Source: Cellulomonas xylanilytica (GTDB lineage: Bacteria > Actinomycetota > Actinomycetes > Actinomycetales > Cellulomonadaceae). From it: a stretch of DNA of 64,000 bases. The stretch lies in contig NZ_BJUB01000004.1 of the NCBI RefSeq assembly GCF_007989805.1, positions 1 to 64,000 on the forward strand. Direction: 5' to 3'. The notes below the pieces were generated by a model. It worked only from the letters and a program-made list of their open reading frames with translations. It was not told the DNA's origin and made no database searches. How positions within the stretch are numbered: the stretch's first letter is position 1; the number at the start of each line of letters is the position of its first letter. Below, in pieces: positions 23,591 through 32,562 of this stretch. The position numbers and the translations under genes were made by a program.

Positions 23591-23783
23591 GCGGGTTCAG
23601 CTGGTCGGGATCGCTGTCCGGGTCCTCGCCGTCCTCCGGCTGCGCGCCGCCGGCGGCAGCGGCGCCCTCGCGCGGGTTGAGCATCCCCGGGTCGGAGTCG
23701 GGGTCGGTGGAGGCGTCGTAGGCGGCGTCGGGCTCGGTGGACGGGTCGTCGTTGGTGGGTGTCGAGTCGGGTGAGTTCGTCAT
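23580..23783 (-). CDS. 67-aa acidic protein with duplicated DPDSDPxxLNPREG motif
   Basis: ATG at 23783 (preceded by CGTTGACCC, weak ribosome-binding site). The peptide is rich in Asp, Pro and Ala and contains DPDSDPGMLNPREG near the middle and DPDSDPDQLNPREG at the extreme C-terminus. Predicted to be disordered. No domain recognised; similar motif-bearing mini-proteins may exist in relatives but cannot be checked here. It stands 58 bp from the ZIP-like gene, which ends upstream of it on the same strand. Confidence 0.6.
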   Translation of the reverse strand: MTNSPDSTPTNDDPSTEPDAAYDASTDPDSDPGMLNPREGAAAAGGAQPEDGEDPDSDPDQLNPREG

Positions 23784-23841
23784 GGGTCAACGCTCGCACC
23801 AGCGTCCGGCGCGCGCACCCGCTGGCAGGCGGGTGCCGTGG

Positions 23842-24549
23842 TCACGTGAGCGCCGACAGGCCCGCCGCCACGGCGAACCCCAGGACGGCGGCCAGACCGG
23901 CCTTGTCCTGGGCCTTCTCCGTGGCCTCGGGGATCATCGAGCCGACCAGCATGACCAGGAGCGCCCCCGCCGCGAAGCCGTCGACGCCGGCCTCGAACCG
24001 CTCCGCCGTGACCCGGGAGACCGCGTAGCCCACGACGGTCGCCGCCGTGCAGACGACGGCCACCAGCGTCCACAGCCGCAGGATGCGGCCCCGGGGCTGA
24101 CCGGCTGCCTGCATGTCGCTCGACGACCCGATCGCCTCCGGCAGGTTCGACACGAAGATCGCGACCAGCAGCGCGACACCGATGCCCTCCCCCTGACCCA
24201 GCCCGAGCCCCAGCACCGTCTGCTCGGGTATCCCGTCGAGCAGCGCGCCCAGGGCGAGCGGGAGGCCGGCCACCCCGGCACGCGACCGGGCGCCCAGGCG
24301 CTGGACCACGCGGTCCGCGCCGTAGAACGCCAGGGCCCCGGCAGCCAGTCCGACCGAGAGGGCGAGCGCTCCGCCTTTCACCAGACCCTCGGCCACCAGC
24401 TCGAACGAGACGCTCGAGATCAGCGCTCCCGCGCCGAACCCCAGCACGACGCCGATCAGCGCCCGGGGCCACTGTCGGACGACGCCCAGGAGGGCGCCGA
24501 GCACCAGCGACGACGCAGCGACGGCGCCCCAGCCCAGCGCCTCCCACAT
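23842..24549 (-). CDS. ZIP-family-like metal transporter
   Basis: 235 aa, ATG at 24549. About seven to eight hydrophobic helices are seen. The first contains GFGAGALISSVSFELVAE, typical of the ZIP helix with S/H-E motifs; later PLALGALLDGIPEQTVLGLG and FVSNLPEAIGSS contain the D-G-x-P-E and N-x-P-E metal-pathway motifs of ZIP transporters. It should move a divalent cation such as zinc or manganese into the cytoplasm. The usual His residues in helices IV and V are partly replaced by Asp, Asn and Gln, so specificity is uncertain. Confidence 0.82.
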   Translation of the reverse strand: MWEALGWGAVAASSLVLGALLGVVRQWPRALIGVVLGFGAGALISSVSFELVAEGLVKGGALALSVGLAAGALAFYGADRVVQRLGARSRAGVAGLPLALGALLDGIPEQTVLGLGLGQGEGIGVALLVAIFVSNLPEAIGSSSDMQAAGQPRGRILRLWTLVAVVCTAATVVGYAVSRVTAERFEAGVDGFAAGALLVMLVGSMIPEATEKAQDKAGLAAVLGFAVAAGLSALT

Positions 24550-24744
24550 CAGCAGGGCCGCCCAGCACGAAGGCGTCGCGGACCACCAGTGACTCTCATC
24601 GAGACTCCCGTCGATCGGAGCAGGACGTCCCCATGATCACGGCCCGGGGTCCCGACCGGTGGGACGACCGCGTCGTCGATTCCCCGTGCCGCCACGCGTC
24701 ATCGGTTCGAGCACCTGCACGGGGTGCGTGACGGGAGGTTCGAC

Positions 24745-25521
24745 ATGGAGCTGCAGGGGTCGGTCGCGGTCGTGCACGGTGCAGCGGGTGCTCTCGGCAG
24801 CGCGATCGTGCGGGCGCTCGCGCGCGACGGTGCCACCGTGCACCTCACCGGCAGGACGCGCGCGCCGCTCGACCTCCTGGCCGCGGAGGTCGGTGGCACC
24901 GCGGCGCAGGTGGACGCCACGGACCCGCAGGCGGTCGCAGCCCACCTGGACGGTCTCGGGCAGGTCGACATCGCCGTGAACACCGTCGGCGCCGACCACG
25001 TGCAGGGGGTACCTCTGCGTGAGCTCTCCCTCGACGACTACCTCCAGCCGATCGTGGCGATGGCCACCACCCAGTTCGTCACCGCCACCGCGGCCGCGCG
25101 GCAGATGGCTTCCGCCGGCCGTGGCGTCATCGTGATCCTGTCCACCACCGCGGGGCGCGTCGGGCTCCCGTCCGACGGGTTCGGCCCGGCGTGCGCCGCC
25201 GTCGAGGCGTTCGCGCGTCAGCTCGCGACGGAGGTGGGCCCGAGCGGCGTCCGCGTAGTGTGCGTCCGCCCCGACGCGGTCCCCGGCTCGGTCGCGCACG
25301 GCTCGCACGCCGCAGCGATGTGGTCGCGTGCCGCGCACGCCCGGGGCTCGACCCTGCAGGAGGCGATCGACGGCGGCCTCGGCGTGCCCGGCGCGCTGCT
25401 GGCCGACGAGCTGACCCTCGACGCCGTCGGCGACGTCGTCGCGTTCCTCGCGTCCGACCGCGCCCGCGCGATGACCGCGACCGTGACCAACGTGAGCCGC
25501 GGCGCGCTGCCCGACCTCTGA
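24745..25521 (+). CDS. SDR-fold protein lacking the YxxxK catalytic pair
   Basis: 258 aa from ATG 24745, with GGGAGG at 24733-24738; a GTG at 24724 is the alternative. The Rossmann loop is HGAAGALGSAIV and the expected Ser is in VILSTTAGRVG. At the catalytic site the sequence reads DGFGPACAAVEAF, so Tyr is Phe and Lys is Cys. The rest is full length (usual 250 aa), ending ATVTNVSRGALPDL. It may be a catalytically inactive or mechanistically different SDR. It precedes the ABC exporter by 135 bp and may not be co-transcribed. Confidence 0.78.
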   Translation: MELQGSVAVVHGAAGALGSAIVRALARDGATVHLTGRTRAPLDLLAAEVGGTAAQVDATDPQAVAAHLDGLGQVDIAVNTVGADHVQGVPLRELSLDDYLQPIVAMATTQFVTATAAARQMASAGRGVIVILSTTAGRVGLPSDGFGPACAAVEAFARQLATEVGPSGVRVVCVRPDAVPGSVAHGSHAAAMWSRAAHARGSTLQEAIDGGLGVPGALLADELTLDAVGDVVAFLASDRARAMTATVTNVSRGALPDL

Positions 25522-25656
25522 GCAGTCGACCGGCCTCGGGTCGGACGACGTCATCCTTGCGGCGTACCCGCGGACCCGGCACAGATGCTCCTTACGGGCG
25601 TCCCGGCCACCGCGGACCCGCTCCTACGTTCGAGTCACACCGAACGAGGAGGACGC

Positions 25657-26613
25657 ATGATCGAGGCACACAGCCTGACCAAGCGGTACGGCGCCCGGAC
25701 CGTCGTCGACACCATGAGCTTCACGGTCCAGCCCGGCAAGGTCACCGGCTTCCTGGGTCCGAACGGCGCGGGGAAGTCCACGACGATGCGCATGGTCGTC
25801 GGGCTGGACCGGCCCACGGCCGGCACCGTGACCGTCAACGGCCGCCCGTACGCCCAGCACCGGGCCCCGCTGGGCGAGGTCGGGGTGCTGCTGGACGCGA
25901 AGGCCGTGCACGGCGGTCGCTCCGCCCGCGAGCACCTGACCGCGCTGGCCGCCACGCACGGCATCGGGCGGCGACGCGTCGACGCCGTCCTGGAGGTGAC
26001 CGGTCTGACGTCGGTGGCGCGCGTGCGGGCCGGGCGCTTCTCGCTGGGCATGGGCCAGCGGCTCGGCATCGCCGCCGCGCTGCTCGGAGACCCGCAGACG
26101 CTCATCCTCGACGAGCCCGTCAACGGTCTGGACCCCGAGGGTGTCCTGTGGGTCCGCACCCTCCTGCGCGGCCTGGCCGCCGAGGGTCGCACCGTGCTGC
26201 TGTCCTCGCACCTCATGTCGGAGATGGCGCTCACGGCGGACCACCTGATCGTCATCGGGCGGGGCCGTGTCGTCGCCGACGCCCCCGTCGAGGAGGTCGT
26301 GTCCCGTGCCGGCGTCGCCGGCGTGCGGCTGCGCACCCCCGACGCGCCGCGGCTCGCCGCCCTGCTCGGGCGCGAGGCCGGCGTCGAGGTCACGTCCACC
26401 GGTACGGACCTGCTCCAGGTCACCGGCACCACGGCACCGGCCGTCTCGGCCGTCGCGGCGGCCGCGGGCATCGCGCTGCACGAGCTCGCCCCCGTCACGG
26501 CGTCCCTCGAGGACGCCTACCTGCAGCTCACCGGAGGCGAGGTGGAGTACCGCTCCGCCGCCACCCCCGACCCGACCGCACCGACCCGTCGCACCGCAGG
26601 AGCCTCCCGATGA
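25657..26613 (+). CDS. ABC-2 type exporter ATP-binding protein
   Basis: 318 aa, ATG at 25657 with GAGGAGG at 25647-25653. Walker A is GPNGAGKSTT near residue 40, the signature loop is FSLGMGQRLGIAAALL (SLGMGQ instead of LSGGQ), Walker B is TLILDEPVNGLDPEG and the H-loop is LLSSHLMSEM. The C-terminal 90 residues form the variable domain of antibiotic-export type ATPases. It overlaps the permease gene as ATGA, and a two-component system follows, the usual arrangement of antimicrobial-responsive exporters. Confidence 0.9.
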   Translation: MIEAHSLTKRYGARTVVDTMSFTVQPGKVTGFLGPNGAGKSTTMRMVVGLDRPTAGTVTVNGRPYAQHRAPLGEVGVLLDAKAVHGGRSAREHLTALAATHGIGRRRVDAVLEVTGLTSVARVRAGRFSLGMGQRLGIAAALLGDPQTLILDEPVNGLDPEGVLWVRTLLRGLAAEGRTVLLSSHLMSEMALTADHLIVIGRGRVVADAPVEEVVSRAGVAGVRLRTPDAPRLAALLGREAGVEVTSTGTDLLQVTGTTAPAVSAVAAAAGIALHELAPVTASLEDAYLQLTGGEVEYRSAATPDPTAPTRRTAGASR

Positions 26614-27455
26614 CCGCCGCCACCGCACCCGCCGCCCGCACGGCACCGCGCACCGCCGTGCAGCCCGTCACCTTCGGCCGGCTCGTCGCCGCCGAGTGGG
26701 TCAAGCTCCGCTCGCTGCGCTCCACGTGGTGGGCGCTCGCGCTCGCCGTCGCGTTCTTCCCGCTGCTGGCAGCCGTGCAGAGCGCGAGCGTCTCGCGGAT
26801 CGCCGACGACGCACCGGCGGGGGCCTTCGTCGGCCCCGTGTACGTGACGTCCGGCCTCACCCTGAGCCAGCTGGTGCTCTGCGGGCTGGCGGTCGTGCTC
26901 ATCACCGCCGAGTACCGCACCGGGCAGATCCGCTCCACCCTCGCGGCGGCCCCCCGACGGCTGCCGGTCCTGTGGGCCAAGCTCGCGGTGCTCGTCGGGG
27001 TCACGCTCGTCGCGGGGCTCGTGGGGGTCGTGGCCGGCTGGGTCGCCGCTGCGCCATGGTTCGAGGCCGCGGGCATGTCGGTGGACCTCTCGCAGCCGGA
27101 GCACCTGCGGCTCCTCCTCGGCGTGCCCCTCTACCTGGCCGCGATGGCGGCGCTGGCGTACGGGTTCGGGGCGGTCCTGCGCAGCTCCGCCGCCGGCATC
27201 GCGACCGTGCTCGGGCTCGTGTTCGTCGTCGAGCCCGCGTTCTCCTACATCCCGTGGGAGCCTCTGCAGCGGTTCGCCTCCTACCTGCCGAGCGCAGCCG
27301 GCTCCCGCCTCGTCACGTCCGACGCGATGGGCTCGGTGGTCGCCGGCTCGCAGAGCGCCGCGCTGGGTCCGTGGGCCGGGTTCGCGGTCCTGCTCGGGTG
27401 GGTCGCCGCCGCCCTGGTGGTCGCCGCGGTGCTCCTGCGCCGCCGGGACGCGTGA
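26610..27455 (+). CDS. ABC-2 type exporter permease
   Basis: 281 aa, ATG at 26610 coupled to the ATPase. About six membrane helices: LRSTWWALALAVAFFPLLAA, SQLVLCGLAVVLITAEYRTG, KLAVLVGVTLVAGLVGVVAG and so on. The motif TAEYRTGQIRSTLAAAPRR is typical of ABC-2 permeases of the NatB/ABC2_membrane type. Works with the upstream ATPase to export an unknown compound, possibly a drug or peptide. Confidence 0.87.
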   Translation: MTAATAPAARTAPRTAVQPVTFGRLVAAEWVKLRSLRSTWWALALAVAFFPLLAAVQSASVSRIADDAPAGAFVGPVYVTSGLTLSQLVLCGLAVVLITAEYRTGQIRSTLAAAPRRLPVLWAKLAVLVGVTLVAGLVGVVAGWVAAAPWFEAAGMSVDLSQPEHLRLLLGVPLYLAAMAALAYGFGAVLRSSAAGIATVLGLVFVVEPAFSYIPWEPLQRFASYLPSAAGSRLVTSDAMGSVVAGSQSAALGPWAGFAVLLGWVAAALVVAAVLLRRRDA

Positions 27456-27476
27456 GCCCGGTGCGAGGATGCGGCG

Positions 27477-28853
27477 ATGACTTCTGAGCAGATCGCGCGT
27501 CCCGACGCGCCTGGCCCGCCGGGAACCACCGGCCGGGCCGGGCGCGTCGTGGCGCACGCCCGCTCCGTCCTGCGGCGCGGTGTGGTGGCGGACGTGCTCG
27601 TCGTGGGCGGCTTCACCGGCTGGGCGCTGCTGCTGGGGCTCGGGGCGGACTCGATGTACGCGCTGTCGGAGCACCTCGACAGCGCCCAGGTGCTGCGGAT
27701 GCAGCTCGTGTCGCTCGTCCTGACGATCGCGGGCGCGACGGCCCTCTGCTGGCGTCGGCGGAACCCGGTCGTCGTGGCGGCCGTCATGGGTGCCCTCGCG
27801 GTCGCCTCGCTGCTCGGCACGGGCGGGACCAACGGGTTCGAGCTGGGGATCGCGATCGCGCTGTGCTCCGTGGCGGCCACCCGACGGGCACGCGACGTGT
27901 GGGTCACAGCCGCTGCGGTGGTGCTGCCCGTGGTGGTCGTCGCCTGGTTCTCCCCGCTGGTCCAGGTGGTCGGCACCCGGGTGGTCGGGGGCGACCCCGA
28001 CGACCCGGCCGCGCTCCGGTCCGGCCTGCTGCCGGGGCTGCTCGCTGACGTCGTGACGCCCGCGTGGGCCGTGACCGCGCTCCCTGTCCTGGTGCTCGCG
28101 CTGCTCGGGATCGCGTGGGGCACCCTGCTCCGCGCCCGGTGGCTCCGGCTCGCCGCGGTCGCCGAGGCCGAGCGGGCGCGCGCCGCCGAGCAGGCCCAGC
28201 AGGCCCTTCTCACGAGAGCCGACGAGCGCGCCCGCGTCGCCCGCGAGATGCACGACGTGGTCGCCCACTCGATCACCGTCATGGTCGCGCTCGGCGGGGG
28301 TGCCGCCGCGGCGCTCGACCGCGCGCCGGAACAGTCCCGGACCGCGCTCGACGAGCTCGTCGCGACCGGCCGGACCGCGCTGGAGGACGTGCGACGGATC
28401 CTCGGCGTGCTGCACGCCGACGACGACGCGACGCCGTGGGAGCCGCAGCCCGACGCCGCGGACCTCCCGCGGGTCGTCGAGAGGTTCCGGACGGCGGGAC
28501 TACCGGTGCGGACGCGTGGCCTCGCGCTCACGGGGCTCGACCAGGTCGACGCGACGGTGCAGCTCGCCGTCGTCCGCATCGTCCAGGAGTCGCTCACCAA
28601 CGTCCTGCGGCACGCGACCGGGACGGCGCAGGTCGACGTCGACGTCCGGCGCCTGCCCGACGCGGTCGAGGTCGTCGTCACCGACGCGGGCCCTGGAGCC
28701 GGAGCCAACACCCGCGACCCGGGGACCCGTCGCGGGCTCGTGAACCTGCAGCAGCGCGCCGCCGCGTTCGGCGGGAACGTCGAGGCCGGCCCCCACGGGA
28801 CCGGCTGGCGGGTGCGCGCGCTGCTGCCGCAGCCGAACGAGGGAGAGGCATGA
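27477..28853 (+). CDS. Sensor histidine kinase, NarL-type (HisKA_3)
   Basis: 458 aa, ATG at 27477 with GAGGATG upstream. The N-terminal 200 residues carry about five membrane helices with very short loops, suggesting sensing within the membrane or through the ABC exporter. A coiled region and the phosphoacceptor helix ERARVAREMHDVVAHSITVM with its His follow, then an HATPase_c domain: VQESLTNVLRHA (N-box) and VTDAGPGAG / GTRRGLVNLQQRAA (G-boxes). It phosphorylates the response regulator encoded next. Confidence 0.93.
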   Translation: MTSEQIARPDAPGPPGTTGRAGRVVAHARSVLRRGVVADVLVVGGFTGWALLLGLGADSMYALSEHLDSAQVLRMQLVSLVLTIAGATALCWRRRNPVVVAAVMGALAVASLLGTGGTNGFELGIAIALCSVAATRRARDVWVTAAAVVLPVVVVAWFSPLVQVVGTRVVGGDPDDPAALRSGLLPGLLADVVTPAWAVTALPVLVLALLGIAWGTLLRARWLRLAAVAEAERARAAEQAQQALLTRADERARVAREMHDVVAHSITVMVALGGGAAAALDRAPEQSRTALDELVATGRTALEDVRRILGVLHADDDATPWEPQPDAADLPRVVERFRTAGLPVRTRGLALTGLDQVDATVQLAVVRIVQESLTNVLRHATGTAQVDVDVRRLPDAVEVVVTDAGPGAGANTRDPGTRRGLVNLQQRAAAFGGNVEAGPHGTGWRVRALLPQPNEGEA

Positions 28854-29524
28854 TCCGCGTCCTGCTGGTCGACGACCAGGCGCTCATCCGCATGGGCTTC
28901 CGGCTGCTGCTGAGCAGCACCGACGACCTCGAGGTGGTCGGCGAGGCGCAGGACGGCAAGTCGGCGGTCGACCAGGTGGCAGCGCTGCACCCCGACGTCG
29001 TCCTGATGGACGTCCGCATGCCCGGCGTCAACGGGATCGACGCGACCGCGCGCATCGTCAAGGACCACCCGGCCACACGCGTCCTGGTCCTGACCACGTT
29101 CGACCTCGACGAGTACGCGTTCGCCGCGCTGCGCGCCGGCGCCAGCGGGTTCCTGCTCAAGGACGCCGCGCCCGCCGAGCTCGCCGCTGCCGTCCGGACG
29201 GTCGCGTCCGGGGACGCCGTCGTCTCGGCGCGTATCACCCGCCGCATGCTCGAGCTGTTCGCGGACCACCTGCCCGCCACGGACCAGGCACCTGACCCCG
29301 ACGCCCCGCACCCCCGCCTCTCCTCGCTCACCCCGCGCGAGACCGAGGTGCTGCGCGAGGTCGCCGACGGCCTGTCCAACGCGGAGATCGCCCAGCACCT
29401 CGTCCTGTCCGAGGCGACCGTGAAGACGCACGTCGGCCGGATCCTCGCCAAGCTCGGTGTGCGTGACCGCGTGCAGGCTGTCGTGGTGGCCTATGAGACG
29501 GGACTGGTGCGGGCGGGGGCCTGA
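28850..29524 (+). CDS. LuxR/NarL-family response regulator
   Basis: 224 aa, ATG at 28850 overlapping the kinase stop (ATGA), with GAGGGAGAGG upstream. The receiver domain has VLLVDDQALIRMGF, the phospho-Asp in PDVVLMDVRMPG and the Lys in FLLKDAAP. The C-terminal HTH reads LTPRETEVLREVADGLSNAE, then EATVKTHVGRILAKLGVRDR. Probably controls the adjacent ABC exporter. Confidence 0.93.
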   Translation: MIRVLLVDDQALIRMGFRLLLSSTDDLEVVGEAQDGKSAVDQVAALHPDVVLMDVRMPGVNGIDATARIVKDHPATRVLVLTTFDLDEYAFAALRAGASGFLLKDAAPAELAAAVRTVASGDAVVSARITRRMLELFADHLPATDQAPDPDAPHPRLSSLTPRETEVLREVADGLSNAEIAQHLVLSEATVKTHVGRILAKLGVRDRVQAVVVAYETGLVRAGA

Positions 29525-29590
29525 GCGACGTCCTCGGGCGTCCACCCGTCCACGTTGCGCGCCGCCCGCCCCGGCGGTGCCGGCTCGTCG

Positions 29591-30205
29591 TCAGGCGAGG
29601 TGGGCGAGCAGCACCGGCGCGTCCTGACCCGACCACGTGCCCGTGAGGCTGGACCCGTGGGCGACGTCTGCGGCATCCCGGTCGAGACGGCGGACGACGA
29701 CCATGCGGACGTCTCGGGTCTGCATGATCGTCGTCGACCCGTCCGAGGACGCCGTCACGTCGCCGACGGGCGGCACGTCACCGGACGGTGCGCCGCTCCC
29801 CCTCACGCGCACGCTGGGCTCACGCGGTGCGTCCGTCCCCTCGACGATCTCGTCGGCCTGCCCGACGCCGGCCAGCAGCACGGACGCCAGCACCCGGGCG
29901 TAGACGGGGTCCCCCACCGCGTCGTAGACCCACCGTGGCCCGAGCACCGAGTGCTCCATGGTGCAGACCAGGAACTGTTCCGCACCGGCCAGCGGGGCGC
30001 CGCGGTAGGTCAGCGGGGCCTGGAGGAGGTGCCCACCGGCCGTCGCCACGACGTGCGTCTCGATGCCCACCTCGCCCTCGGGGTCGTCGAAGCGGAAGGC
30101 GCCGACCAGCTCGACTCCCGGCTCGCCCCAGGGCTGGGCGGGCACCCAGTCGGCGAGCAGCTCGAGCTTCGTGGGGCGGATGGTGGCGCGGTGCAGGAGG
30201 GCCAT
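29591..30205 (-). CDS. Maltokinase N-terminal-cap-like (Mak_N_cap) protein
   Basis: 204 aa, ATG at 30205. It starts MALLHRATIRPTKLELLADWV, with PAQPWGEPGVELVGAFRFDD and later MEHSVLGPRWVYDAVGDPVY. This is the pattern of the stand-alone relatives of the actinobacterial maltokinase cap domain, often mis-annotated as glucan branching proteins. Function unknown; no kinase domain follows. Transcribed from a leaderless-type promoter, convergent with the response regulator. Confidence 0.75.
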   Translation of the reverse strand: MALLHRATIRPTKLELLADWVPAQPWGEPGVELVGAFRFDDPEGEVGIETHVVATAGGHLLQAPLTYRGAPLAGAEQFLVCTMEHSVLGPRWVYDAVGDPVYARVLASVLLAGVGQADEIVEGTDAPREPSVRVRGSGAPSGDVPPVGDVTASSDGSTTIMQTRDVRMVVVRRLDRDAADVAHGSSLTGTWSGQDAPVLLAHLA

Positions 30206-30217
30206 CGGCCGACCCTA
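30206..30217 (-). promoter_or_regulatory. Leaderless -10 element (TAGGGT)
   Basis: On the minus strand TAGGGT (30217-30212) is followed by six bases (CGGCCG) and the ATG at 30205. This is the spacing of actinobacterial leaderless transcripts. There is no Shine-Dalgarno sequence. The same layout is seen before der and parA. Confidence 0.5.
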
Positions 30218-30324
30218 GCGCGGGACCGATCATGCGCCCGAGCAGCACCCGGCCCCGGCGCCCTCACCATCCTGCGCAGCCCCTCGGCGAACCGGAACGT
30301 CGGCCTTCCACCACGTCGTCCACG

Positions 30325-31374
30325 TCACTGCTGCGTGACGGCGGCGGTCGCGGCATTGCTGGCCGCCGCTGCTCGTCGCTTCTCGACCATGACCTTGTGG
30401 TCGTTCTTCACGAGGTTCGCCCGCTTCCTGGTGGCCCCCAGCGCCTCCAGCTGGCGCGAGAGCTCGATCAGCTGCAGACCGAGGGCCCGCTCAGCGACGG
30501 TCGTGCCTTCCTCGGTCTCGCCCTCGCCCTCCTCGATCCACACGCGGACGTTGTGCTGCGCCTTGTTGATGCCGTCGATCACCAGGTTGATGTAGTGCTG
30601 CACGGTGTTCGCCATCCTGATGGCCTCGGCAGCCTGGCCGGCGCTGCGTGCAGCCGTGATCCAGCCGAGCAGCTGCTGCCTGTTCCCCCACACGTGGCTG
30701 CCGAGATGGACACCAGGCACGTACTGGGTGCGCTGGACGCTCTCGGTGGTCTTGAGGAACTCCTTGAGCTGCGTCTCCCACCTGTCGATCCGCTCCGGGG
30801 AGAGCGTGTCGTAGAACTCCGACCACGCGCTGTCGTCGACCTCCTCCGGCGCGTTCGGGTTGCGGGCTTCCGGCTTCCACGACGTGGACACCGGGAGCGG
30901 GGACATGATCGTCTCGTCGGGCTCGAACGGCGCAGCCTTGCAGGACTGCAGCATGTTCCAGGCTCGCTGGAGCTGGTCCTTGTCCCCACCGGCGATCAGC
31001 GCGGCCACGACCGCGCTCCTGAACTTGGCTTCGAACAGCTGGGGTCGTTCTCTCTTCGTGCGGTGTCTGCGGGAGTCCCTGGTGTACGGCCTGCCCCGCT
31101 CGTTGAACAGCGGCGCGAAGTTCGTGGCCAGGTGCTCGCGCAGCGCGCCCAGGTCGGTGAAGTGCACCTTCACCCACGTCAGTTCACCGCTCCACGGCTT
31201 CTCCTGGACGACGGAGATGGTGAGGTCGAGGCGTGGGGCGGGGCCCCATGCCAGACCGGGCACCGCATCCGGTCGGAGAGGTGCAGCGACCTCCGGAAGC
31301 CCTGGACTGCCGGACCCGAGCTCCTCGGGCTCCCGGGAACGGTCGTGATCTCGCGGGAAATCGGTCACGGTCAC
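30325..31374 (-). CDS. Unrecognised 349-aa soluble protein (orphan)
   Basis: No family recognised. GTG at 31374 is chosen because AGGAAGG lies 10 bp upstream; an ATG at 31440 would add 22 residues. There is no signal peptide or membrane helix. The first 100 residues look beta-rich (LDLTISVVQEKPWSGEL, then WVKVHFTDLGALREHLATNF). A basic RDSRRHRTKRERPQ patch precedes a helical region with several Trp, and the last 80 residues are helical/coiled (ERALGLQLIELSRQLEALGA). Codon use is a little less GC-extreme than in neighbours (for example more GTT and GTC in place of GTG), compatible with acquisition. Single gene, isolated by a 272-bp gap from the next gene. Confidence 0.65.
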   Translation of the reverse strand: MTVTDFPRDHDRSREPEELGSGSPGLPEVAAPLRPDAVPGLAWGPAPRLDLTISVVQEKPWSGELTWVKVHFTDLGALREHLATNFAPLFNERGRPYTRDSRRHRTKRERPQLFEAKFRSAVVAALIAGGDKDQLQRAWNMLQSCKAAPFEPDETIMSPLPVSTSWKPEARNPNAPEEVDDSAWSEFYDTLSPERIDRWETQLKEFLKTTESVQRTQYVPGVHLGSHVWGNRQQLLGWITAARSAGQAAEAIRMANTVQHYINLVIDGINKAQHNVRVWIEEGEGETEEGTTVAERALGLQLIELSRQLEALGATRKRANLVKNDHKVMVEKRRAAAASNAATAAVTQQ

Positions 31375-31646
31375 GTCGCAGGATCCTTCCTCGCCGCCGG
31401 CGGAGGGTTCCAGTCTCGCCGCGTCCGGACGGGCGCACAACGGCCTCGGTCCTCATCGCGTGCTCCCCACCCAGGAGGCGCGCGGCGCGCGTGCGTTGCG
31501 CCGTCGTCGTCGCGTCGACGGGAAGAACGGCAGCAGCACGACGCCGCATCTCGGGACCTCGGACTCTACGAACGAGCACCGCCGGGCCCGCACGATCGAG
31601 GTGTCCGGACGAACGGATGAGACAAAGACGTCTTCGGAGGTGCGAG

Positions 31647-32507
31647 ATGAACCGAGAGATCGTGGTCGGCTACGACGGCTCGACCGGCGCGGACGAGGCA
31701 CTGGCGTGGGCGGCGAGAGCGGCTCGACGCGAGCACGTCCCGCTCCGGATCGTGCATGTCGCGCGGTCGTTCCTCGACGGTTACGTCGTCGCCGACCGCC
31801 CTCTGGACCTGACCGCCCAGGTGGGAAACCAGGTGCTGGCCGGCGGGGTCGAGCGACTGCGAGCGATCGACCCGGACCTCGAGGTCACGACCCAGCTGGA
31901 GCCCGAGGACAGCGTCGCTGCCGTTCTCGCCGAGGCGTCGGGGCGCGCCCGTCTGCTCGTCGTGGGTTCCCGTGGTCGCGGCGGCTTCGCAGGACTGCTG
32001 CTCGGGTCCGTCAGCGTGACCGTCGCTGCGCACGCGCACTGCCCGGTCGTCGTGGTCCGCCCGCGGCACGAGGTCGAGGAAGCGTCCGTGCGACCGGTCG
32101 TGGTCGGTGTGGACGGCTCCGCGACGAGCGTGAGTGCGGTCGACCACGCCTTCGACCAGGCGTCGCGCCTGGGACGACCGCTCGTCGCCGTGCACGCCTG
32201 GGAGCTCCCGACGCTGGCCGGACCTGTACCCCCGTGGTCGCCCGACGAGGTCGAGGAGATCCGGATGGCAGAGAAGGCGGTGCTGTCCGAGAGCCTCGCG
32301 GGCCACATGGAGCGCTACCCCGACGTGACCGTGACGTCGATGGTCCACCGCGGGGGACCCGCCCACGTCATCCTCGCCGCCTCCGAGGACGCCGAGCTCC
32401 TGGTGGTCGGGTCCCGCGGCCTGGGAGGTTTCCGCGGCCTCCTGCTCGGGTCGGTGAGCCAGGCGGTGCTGCACCACGCCACGTGCCCGGTCGTGGTCGT
32501 CCGCTAA
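31647..32507 (+). CDS. Tandem-domain universal stress protein
   Basis: 286 aa, ATG at 31647 with TCTTCGGAGG 7 bp upstream. Two UspA domains in tandem: residues 1-140 start REIVVGYDGSTGADEAL and end LLVVGSRGRGGFAGLLLGSV; residues 145-286 start VRPVVVGVDGSATSVSAV and end LLVVGSRGLGGFRGLLLGSV. The GSRGxGGFxGLLLGSV loops are the ATP-binding G-x2-G-x9-G(S/T) motif in both halves, so both probably bind ATP. Family role: survival under stasis or hypoxia. Confidence 0.92.
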   Translation: MNREIVVGYDGSTGADEALAWAARAARREHVPLRIVHVARSFLDGYVVADRPLDLTAQVGNQVLAGGVERLRAIDPDLEVTTQLEPEDSVAAVLAEASGRARLLVVGSRGRGGFAGLLLGSVSVTVAAHAHCPVVVVRPRHEVEEASVRPVVVGVDGSATSVSAVDHAFDQASRLGRPLVAVHAWELPTLAGPVPPWSPDEVEEIRMAEKAVLSESLAGHMERYPDVTVTSMVHRGGPAHVILAASEDAELLVVGSRGLGGFRGLLLGSVSQAVLHHATCPVVVVR

Positions 32508-32562
32508 CGGTCGGGAGCTCACGCACAGGGCTGCGGTTTCTGGAGAACAGAGAGGTACGGCG

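Noticed and set aside
26517..29545. Two long overlapping minus-strand frames across the ABC exporter and two-component genes
   Set aside because: Plus-strand genes have complete Walker, H-box, receiver and HTH motifs; the minus frames show no recognisable domain.
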